Shown here piece after piece: positions 31,912 through 37,603 of a stretch of 37,603 bases of DNA. This DNA comes from Candidatus Aminicenantes bacterium UBA2190 (lineage in GTDB: Bacteria > Acidobacteriota > Aminicenantia > UBA2199): assembly GCA_002335385.1 (NCBI GenBank), contig DCVK01000018.1:9582-47184 (forward strand), in the 5' to 3' direction. The notes under the pieces were generated by a model, which searched no databases, was not told where the DNA came from, and saw only the letters and a program-made list of their open reading frames with translations. The position numbers and the translations under genes are program-made. Within the stretch, counting starts at the first letter, position 1. Every line of letters starts with the position of its first letter.

Positions 31912-33510
31912 TCACTCGCCGCGCTTGGAGCGCGCCGCGCTGGCCGGCGACGGTCCCGGTGCGCTGAAGCCGCTGCTGCGGCCGCCGCGATCGACGGTCT
32001 GGATGCGGAAATCAAGCGCCGGCAGGAAAGGGAAAAGGTGGAACGTGTAGACGCTGATGGCCGTATCCGCGGCATAGGGCAGCTCCAGGGGCCGGTAGCC
32101 GAACTCGATATGGAAATGGTCGAAGTCCGATTCAAAGCAGGGGTCCCAGGAGGCGGTCCGCTTCAGCGTGCTCTTGGGATCGATGACCTTGATGTTTCGC
32201 GGGGCCAGGGGCGGGAACTTGATGAGGGCGTCGGAGAAAAGCGTGGCGATCAGCGCATGCCCCTCGCTGTTGGGGTGGTTGCCCTTGACGACGACCTCCT
32301 CGCCGTTGATGATGACCGTCCCCGGCGTCTCGAGCAGGTCCATCCAGCCGTCGGGAGGATCGGTTTTCATGAAGGCGTCCAGCGTATCGATGCTCGAGGT
32401 GCCTTTCTGGACGGCGAGGCCGAGGATGCCGGCGCTGAGCGCGTACAGGTTGTTCCAGTACCAAAGATATCCGGATCTCGCGTCCTTGCGCGGCGTCAGG
32501 GTGGAGACGATCACGCGCATGCCCTTGGCCAGCGCCGCGTCCATGATGTATTCGATGTTCTCCAGGGAACTGGCCAGGGAAAAGTCGGCCTTGAAGACGT
32601 CATTGACCCCGAGCATCAGCAGGAAATAAAATGCCGGGCTTTGGCTCAGGTCCCGGTCGACGCGCTGGGCGCCATGGATGGTCTCGTCGGCGGGGACGCC
32701 CAGGTTGATGAAGTCCGACGGGCCGTAATCCAGCGCCAGGTTCACGTCGCGCATGCGGGTCAGGAAGCACAGGTCGAGGCGCTGCGCGCCCTCGATCTTG
32801 CCCCAGGTGATGCTGTCGCCGAAACCGACATAGGTGTTGTAATACTCCTGCTCCGGGGCGCCGGCGGTCTTCCGCCTCGGGGTGCCGGGCATCTCCTCAT
32901 GGAGCAGTGTGCTTTGCCGGCTCGCGGCATCGAAGCGGTAGCGGCAGCGGCCCCGCAGGTGGCCGGTCTCGTACTCCAGCCCTTCGGGAGTTTCCCGCCA
33001 GGTGAAGCTCTTTTCGCTGTACGGGGTGTCGGTCAGCCGGGTCAGCGCTTCGGACCCGAGCTCGTACAAGAACAGGTCGTCGTTGCCGGAGCGATCCGCC
33101 AGGAAGAGCAGGGCGAAGGGCCTGCCCGCCCGCTCGATGACCTCGGGGAAGCCGATGGCGGAAAAGACTCCCAGGGGCAGCTTTTCGCTGCGTTGGCGGC
33201 GATGGTCGTAATAGGCCAGGCGGATGGAGCGGTCATGATAATTCAGCCAGAAGACGTAGAAATTATCGCCGCTGAAGCGCACGCCCAGCAGGGGATTTTC
33301 GCCCTTCATCCCGGCGCTCAGGTTGGCGTGGGACCGGCCCAGCAGCAGCAGGTCAGCCCCGCCGGCGGAAAAAACGGCCTCCAGGGCGAAGCGTTCACCC
33401 TGGAATTCGAAATTCTCCAGCAGCGCGGAACGGTCCCTGGAATACAGCCGCGGGGCCGTAGCGGCAGCGGCCAGCAGAAGAACGACGGCGATCTTGACGT
33501 TCGGTTTCAT
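31912..33510 (-). CDS. Secreted SGNH/GDSL hydrolase with N-terminal propeller-like domain
   Basis: A 532-aa protein with signal peptide (1-23). Residues about 28-215 form repeated strand blocks (LLLLGRSHANL, FYVFWLNYHDRSIRLAYYDH, PFALLFLADRSGNDDLFLYELGSEALTRLTD) like TolB/WD-type propeller repeats. The C-terminal half has the SGNH blocks: GFGDSITWG (Ser), NLGVPADET (Gly), MLGVNDV (Asn) and NHPNSEGH (His). It is therefore a likely periplasmic esterase or lipase. The tail (GGRSSGFSAPGPSPASAARSKRGE) is low complexity. It is upstream of the GlpD-like gene in the same direction. Confidence 0.87.
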   Translation of the reverse strand: MKPNVKIAVVLLLAAAATAPRLYSRDRSALLENFEFQGERFALEAVFSAGGADLLLLGRSHANLSAGMKGENPLLGVRFSGDNFYVFWLNYHDRSIRLAYYDHRRQRSEKLPLGVFSAIGFPEVIERAGRPFALLFLADRSGNDDLFLYELGSEALTRLTDTPYSEKSFTWRETPEGLEYETGHLRGRCRYRFDAASRQSTLLHEEMPGTPRRKTAGAPEQEYYNTYVGFGDSITWGKIEGAQRLDLCFLTRMRDVNLALDYGPSDFINLGVPADETIHGAQRVDRDLSQSPAFYFLLMLGVNDVFKADFSLASSLENIEYIMDAALAKGMRVIVSTLTPRKDARSGYLWYWNNLYALSAGILGLAVQKGTSSIDTLDAFMKTDPPDGWMDLLETPGTVIINGEEVVVKGNHPNSEGHALIATLFSDALIKFPPLAPRNIKVIDPKSTLKRTASWDPCFESDFDHFHIEFGYRPLELPYAADTAISVYTFHLFPFLPALDFRIQTVDRGGRSSGFSAPGPSPASAARSKRGE

Positions 33511-33577
33511 GGGGCTTCATTTTATTTGAATTGCCCGGGCTTGTCAATTTCGTCGGCCGCCGGCCGGGTTCGCCCGC

Positions 33578-35128
33578 TCATTGCCGGCAAAGTTCCAGGC
33601 CCAGCCCCCAGGAGAAGCGGCGCAGGTCGTCGTTGTCGCCATTGACGAAATCAAGGCTGGCCTGGGTGGTGAGCTTGAGCCGGCGGCTCAGCGCCCAGGC
33701 CAGGCCGAATCCCGGCTCGACCACCGTCGACAGCCTCTTGGCCAGCTCATCCTCCCTGTCTCTGTACATGAAGCCGGCGATGGTGCGCAGCCTCAGGCCG
33801 AGGCGGCCCATCTGCACAATCGTATAGTCGACGGCCAGGCCCCAGAACGGCGGGCGGCTGTTCGCCTCCGGCCCGGTGCGGCCGAAGCCGACCAGGCCGA
33901 GGGCCAGGGAACGCCCCAGGGTCGCACCCAGCTGCATGCCGGGCATGAAGGTCGAATGGCCTTCATAGCGCGATAACTTGCCGTAGAAATGAGCGTGGAA
34001 GTGCAGCGGCTTTCTCGCACCCGCCCGGCCTTCGCGCTTGATCTCCCGGTCGCCGCGGGCTATGGCATCGAGGATCTCCGTTCGCCGGAAGCGGTCGTCA
34101 CCCAGCTCCCGTGTTTCCCCGGCGGCCAGTTCCACCTCCGCCTCGCGGACGTCGCTGTCGCTGACGACGATGAGCCGGTAGCGGCCGCGGACCAGCCCCA
34201 GTTCCACGACCGTCCCGGACGGCTTGGGGAATTCCATCACCAGGGCGTCTGCCCGGTCATGAATGAATACGCGTCCCGCCAGGTCCCGGCTGAGGCGCAG
34301 GTGGGCGTCGCCCTGGCGCAGGTCGGTGAGGACGACGTCGCCGGTGCCCGACATCTGGATGTCATAGCTGGGGTGCTGCGGCCCGCCCTGCGTTTTTTCG
34401 GTCTGGCGCAGGGTCTCGGCGAAGGCGAACTGGTAGGCCTCGCTCAGGGTGACGCGGCCGTCCCCGGAAGCGTCGGCGGCACCGCGCAGCCCGGTAAGCA
34501 GGGAGCGGGTGAAGTAGGAGCCGCGGATGCGCTCCGACTCCTGTGAGGCTTCGTCGGCCGAGCTCGAGGTCATGACGGCATAGCCCTTCATGTCGAAGGC
34601 GGCGTCGAAAAGGAAGGGGGGGCGCATGCGGCCGCCCTTGGAGCGGATGAAGGCGCCCGAGGCGCAGGAATCGAGGATGGCGACGCGCACGTCGGCCTCC
34701 AGTTCCTGCAGCAGGGCGCGCAGCTCGCGGAAGGAGACCCGTTCGCGGCCGAGGAGGAGGTTGTCGGCGTCGGCATGACCGGAATAATAGACAAGCACCT
34801 CGAGGCGTGGCTGGTGCGGGCGCAGGCGCGCCAGCCGCTCGCGCAGCCGCCCCAGCTCCCAGAGCAGGGCCTCGCGCCCCGGCTCCACCAGCAGACGGCT
34901 GTCATCGGGGGAGACGCCGCCGAGGCTCTCCAGGACATGGATCATCGACTTGGCGTCCGCTACGGCGTAGCGCAGGCGCTCCCGGCCCTGGCCGCCGTCG
35001 TTGGCGCCGATGACCAGGGAGAGGCGGCGCCGGGCGCCGCTCCCGGGCTCATGGGCGCCGCCCAGCGGGTCGGCGGCAGCCAGCAGCAGGGCGGCAATAA
35101 GCAAGAACCGCCACGGCGTCCGCCTCAT
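33578..35128 (-). CDS. Caspase-family (C14) protease fused to a C-terminal outer-membrane barrel
   Basis: A 516-aa protein with signal peptide (1-25). Residues 33-265 form a caspase-like domain with the catalytic pair His118 (VYYSGHAD) and Cys155 (AILDSCASGAF). An EF-hand-like loop, DASGDGRVTLSE (219-230), is probably a calcium site. A link region (270-345) is Ig-like. From about 375 alternating strands (FHAHFYGKL, MQLGATLGRSLALGLVGFGR, LAVDYTIVQMGRLGLRLRTIAGFMY, FSWGLGLEL) resemble an outer-membrane barrel. The domain order suggests an exported protease anchored in the outer membrane. It overlaps the anti-sigma-like gene by 4 nt and is the last gene of a sigma-factor operon. Confidence 0.88.
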   Translation of the reverse strand: MRRTPWRFLLIAALLLAAADPLGGAHEPGSGARRRLSLVIGANDGGQGRERLRYAVADAKSMIHVLESLGGVSPDDSRLLVEPGREALLWELGRLRERLARLRPHQPRLEVLVYYSGHADADNLLLGRERVSFRELRALLQELEADVRVAILDSCASGAFIRSKGGRMRPPFLFDAAFDMKGYAVMTSSSADEASQESERIRGSYFTRSLLTGLRGAADASGDGRVTLSEAYQFAFAETLRQTEKTQGGPQHPSYDIQMSGTGDVVLTDLRQGDAHLRLSRDLAGRVFIHDRADALVMEFPKPSGTVVELGLVRGRYRLIVVSDSDVREAEVELAAGETRELGDDRFRRTEILDAIARGDREIKREGRAGARKPLHFHAHFYGKLSRYEGHSTFMPGMQLGATLGRSLALGLVGFGRTGPEANSRPPFWGLAVDYTIVQMGRLGLRLRTIAGFMYRDREDELAKRLSTVVEPGFGLAWALSRRLKLTTQASLDFVNGDNDDLRRFSWGLGLELCRQ

Positions 35129-35952
35129 TCCTGTTCTCCCTTGCGTATCAGCAGCGATGCCTGGCCGTATCCGCCGGGCAGGTCCAGCGGGGCGGTCAGC
35201 GCGCGCTCGCCGCTGGCGGCCAGCTGCCTGGCTTTATTCATGATGGCGGCGGCCGGCAGCGGTCGGTCCCAGGTGACGAAGAAGAAGCGTTCGAAGCGCG
35301 GTGCCTGGTCCAGCTCGTAGGCGCGCGGCAGGAGGACGCGCCGGCCCCGCTGCAGCGCGGTCGGGTTCTCCTCGCGGTCCGGGAAGTGCAGGGTGACGGC
35401 GCCGGCGCCGTCGATGGAGAGGATCATGCCGTGGGCGCTGGCGCCAGGGAAGTACGCCAGCTGCAGCAGGTCGCCGGCCCGGGACAGGCCGCCATCGGCC
35501 AGCATTTCGCTGCGGCCGTCCGGGCCGCGGCGGAAGATCTCCAGCCGCGGGAGCGCCGCCGGAGCGGTGCCGTCGCCTTTCACACCGACATAGTCTCCCG
35601 TCCGCCGGTAGTCCCCGAGGTCCAGGCGCTGCCGCAGCAGGGGCGGCAGGACGAACATCAGCAAGAGGGCCAGAGCCAGGGCCGGCACCGCCACCCAGAC
35701 CAGTCGCCGGCTGCGGGGCGTTGCCGCTGCCGGCCGGGCCAGAGCGGCTTTTTTCAGGATCTGCGGGATCACCTGGTCGGCGGGGTAAGAGCTCAGGATG
35801 CGGCGGTCGGAGCGCTTCAGCTCTTCCAGCGCCGAGCGCAAACCCGAATTGCTCGCCAGCTCCTGCTCCAGACGCCGGCGCTCACGGCGGGGCAGTTCGC
35901 CCAGAAGGAATCGCTCCAGCAGCCATTCGGGCACGCGCGTCTCGCGGCTCAT
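35125..35952 (-). CDS. Transmembrane anti-sigma-like protein with DUF4384-like domain
   Basis: A 275-aa protein. The N-terminal 60 residues (ETRVPEWLLERFLLGELPRRERRRLEQELASN) resemble the helical anti-sigma fold but have no HxxxCxxC zinc motif. One membrane helix lies at about 83-108. The periplasmic part contains LLQLAYFPGASAHGMILSIDGAGAVTLHFP, which matches the DUF4384-like pattern seen in envelope-stress and caspase-associated proteins. It starts one base after the sigma factor stop and overlaps the caspase gene start by 4 nt. It probably holds the sigma factor inactive and senses an envelope signal, possibly with the caspase. Confidence 0.83.
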   Translation of the reverse strand: MSRETRVPEWLLERFLLGELPRRERRRLEQELASNSGLRSALEELKRSDRRILSSYPADQVIPQILKKAALARPAAATPRSRRLVWVAVPALALALLLMFVLPPLLRQRLDLGDYRRTGDYVGVKGDGTAPAALPRLEIFRRGPDGRSEMLADGGLSRAGDLLQLAYFPGASAHGMILSIDGAGAVTLHFPDREENPTALQRGRRVLLPRAYELDQAPRFERFFFVTWDRPLPAAAIMNKARQLAASGERALTAPLDLPGGYGQASLLIRKGEQE

Positions 35953-35953
35953 C

Positions 35954-36451
35954 TTATTCCTCCCGTGTTTTCAGGGCGCGGGCGCGGAATTCGCGCAGGC
36001 GCTTTCTCACGCCCGAGACCGACAGGCCGACCTGGCGCGCCACCTCGCGGTAGGTCATGCCGTCGACGAAGTGCAGCATGGCGATCTCCCGCGTCGAGGG
36101 CTGCTCGCGGCGGAAAAGGCGCTCCAGGATGAGGGTCGCCAGTGTCCGCTCCTCCTGTTCGGCGTCGCAGGCGATGCGGACCAGGAGTTCGTCGCCGGTA
36201 TCGGTCCGCCGGTTCCGGTTCGAGCGAATGACGTTGAGGCAGACGTTGGTGGCGATCCGGTAGAGCAGGCTGGAGGGAAAACGGCCGTGCAGCCGGTCCT
36301 GGTGGGTCAGCAGGCGCACGAAGACCTCCTGCATGGCGTCGACCGCCAGCTCCTCGTCGCGCAGCAGGCAGCGGCAGCGGCGCAGCACCATCGGCGCGTA
36401 GCGCTGGTACAAGTGCTCGACGTCGATGGCGGTGTTCCCGGCAGCGGTCAT
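35954..36451 (-). CDS. ECF-type RNA polymerase sigma factor
   Basis: A 165-aa sigma factor. Region 2 (about residues 14-75) includes LYQRYAPMVLRRCRCLLRDEELAVDAMQEVFVRLL; region 4 (about 105-160) includes STREIAMLHFVDGMTYREVARQVGLSVSGVRKRLREFR, a helix-turn-helix that binds the -35 element. It would direct transcription of its own operon and others in response to envelope signals. ATG 36451 follows AAGGGAATCC. A -10-like TATACT lies at 36481-36486 with no clear -35. Confidence 0.92.
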   Translation of the reverse strand: MTAAGNTAIDVEHLYQRYAPMVLRRCRCLLRDEELAVDAMQEVFVRLLTHQDRLHGRFPSSLLYRIATNVCLNVIRSNRNRRTDTGDELLVRIACDAEQEERTLATLILERLFRREQPSTREIAMLHFVDGMTYREVARQVGLSVSGVRKRLREFRARALKTREE

Positions 36452-36598
36452 GCTGGATTCCCTTCATTCCTCTCATGCCCAGTATAACACAAGCGGCGCT
36501 CCCGTGCGTCACCCGGGACCCGACCGCGCCAGGTGACGCTGTTGTGCGGCTGCGGTGTTCCAGTTCGCGGGCATGCGACGCGTGGCGAGGAGGCGGGC

Positions 36599-37186
36599 AT
36601 GAAAAGAGCTGTGTGTCTGGTGATCGGGCTGGCGCTGGCGGCTGGTGCGGCGTTTTCCCAGGGGAGCGGGAATGCCGATGACCCGGGGATCGTGCTGGGC
36701 GGCCTGCTCGGCAACGTCATCGGGGCTGTGGCCGGGGGGGTGATGGGGGCCCAGATCGATCGTCATGGCGAAGGATTTATTTCCGCCGGCGCGGCCCTCG
36801 GCGTCCTGGCCGGGTCGGTCTGTGGCAGCGCCCTGGGCGTCCATCTGGCCGCAGGGGGCAAGGGGAATTTCAGCAGGGCGCTGCTGGGCGGCCTGATCGG
36901 CGAAGTCGCCGCCATCGGCGTTTCGGCCATCCTGGGAAGCGGGGACATGCTGGGTGTTTTCGCCCTCATTCCCTATGCCGTCCTGCCCCCGGCCGGCGCC
37001 GCGATCATGTATGGCCGCTCGTGGGGTTCGCTGGATCGTCGTGCCGGCGGTGGGCTCGTCAACCTGACCGCCGGCCGGCTGGCGCTTGGCATCCCGGATG
37101 TCCAGGTCCAGCCTCTCCTCTCTCCGGGCCTCAGCGCCAGGCCGGTGCTGCGCTGCAACGTGCGCATCCTGAGCGCGGAACTTTAG
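36599..37186 (+). CDS. Secreted or membrane glycine-rich hypothetical protein
   Basis: A 195-aa protein with signal peptide (1-21, ending AAFSQ). Three Gly/Ala-rich hydrophobic stretches (LGGLLGNVIGAVAGGVMGAQI, GAALGVLAGSVCGSALGVHLAAGG and LLGGLIGEVAAIGVSAILG) look like glycine-zipper membrane segments. The C-terminal part (VQVQPLLSPGLSARPVLRCNVRIL) is typical of a small beta-rich tail. Similar proteins are widespread but I cannot assign a function. ATG 36599 follows GAGGAGG. It is divergent from the sigma-factor operon across a 147-nt gap that contains the -10-like TATACT and nothing else that I recognise. Confidence 0.75.
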   Translation: MKRAVCLVIGLALAAGAAFSQGSGNADDPGIVLGGLLGNVIGAVAGGVMGAQIDRHGEGFISAGAALGVLAGSVCGSALGVHLAAGGKGNFSRALLGGLIGEVAAIGVSAILGSGDMLGVFALIPYAVLPPAGAAIMYGRSWGSLDRRAGGGLVNLTAGRLALGIPDVQVQPLLSPGLSARPVLRCNVRILSAEL

Positions 37187-37207
37187 CCGGAGCGAAGAAA
37201 TTGGGGA

Positions 37208-37603
<396 letters not shown>

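Noticed and set aside
30544..33645. An open frame of about 1030 codons on the + strand
   Set aside because: It is antisense to the GlpD-like and SGNH hydrolase genes, whose motifs are unmistakable, and its composition (long Gln/Ala/Gly/Arg runs) is that of a high-GC shadow frame.

Overview
The window looks like a chromosomal segment of a GC-rich, Gram-negative, probably anaerobic bacterium. Evidence for a Gram-negative envelope is a DcaP-like porin, an autonomous C-terminal beta-barrel and many secreted proteins. Evidence for anaerobic or oxidative-stress physiology is a rubrerythrin-like diiron protein, fdhD/mobA for molybdo-enzyme maturation and a superoxide-reductase/SoxZ-like periplasmic protein. 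The mix of PNGGEN-type Ig-like domains, SBBP propellers, an RHS protein and a caspase/ECF-sigma operon recalls Acidobacteriota/Aminicenantes-type genomes. That is an inference from style, since no phylogenetic marker is complete here. No stretch longer than 300 bases lacks a gene.

Layout. 1-1.2 kb (+): membrane protein, Sm-like small protein, GIY-YIG protein. 1.4-5.4 kb (-): rubrerythrin-like protein, porin with its own promoter, then GNAT - PilZ - mobA - fdhD read as a compact run. 5.6-8.8 kb (-): AmpG-like MFS transporter, tilS and a CAT-anticodon tRNA sharing a promoter with tilS. Several gaps in this left third carry degenerate short tandem arrays, two of them arranged as large inverted repeats. 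8.8-21.5 kb (+): accessory island with a 1567-aa RHS protein ending in an AT-rich HELGH (zinc-protease-like) tip, an overlapping 129-aa membrane-anchored candidate immunity protein, and a 2448-aa secreted protein built from three copies of an Ig + PKD-like + seven-blade SBBP propeller module.

21.5-27.2 kb: TPM-domain protein (-) divergent from a YtrA-like GntR regulator - ABC ATPase - ABC permease operon (+), followed by a double-PDZ protein and a strong terminator. 27.3-29.8 kb: UPF0316-type membrane protein (-), a two-gene unit of a 62-aa HX13H membrane protein and a SOR/SoxZ-like exported protein (+), an unknown 94-aa protein (-), and an acyl carrier protein + hexapeptide acyltransferase pair (+). 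29.7-33.5 kb (-): SGNH hydrolase with N-terminal propeller-like region, GlpD-like dehydrogenase, YdjM-like membrane protein. 33.6-36.5 kb (-): ECF sigma factor, transmembrane anti-sigma-like protein, and a caspase-family protease fused to a probable outer-membrane barrel. 36.6-37.6 kb: a secreted glycine-rich protein (+) and the 3' part of ettA (-), cut by the window edge.

The most unusual systems are (1) the RHS-metalloprotease tip with its overlapping partner, whose base composition differs sharply from the RHS body; (2) the sigma / anti-sigma / caspase-barrel operon; and (3) the mini-cytochrome-like plus SOR-like pair. All functions are inferred from sequence reading alone; no database search was run.
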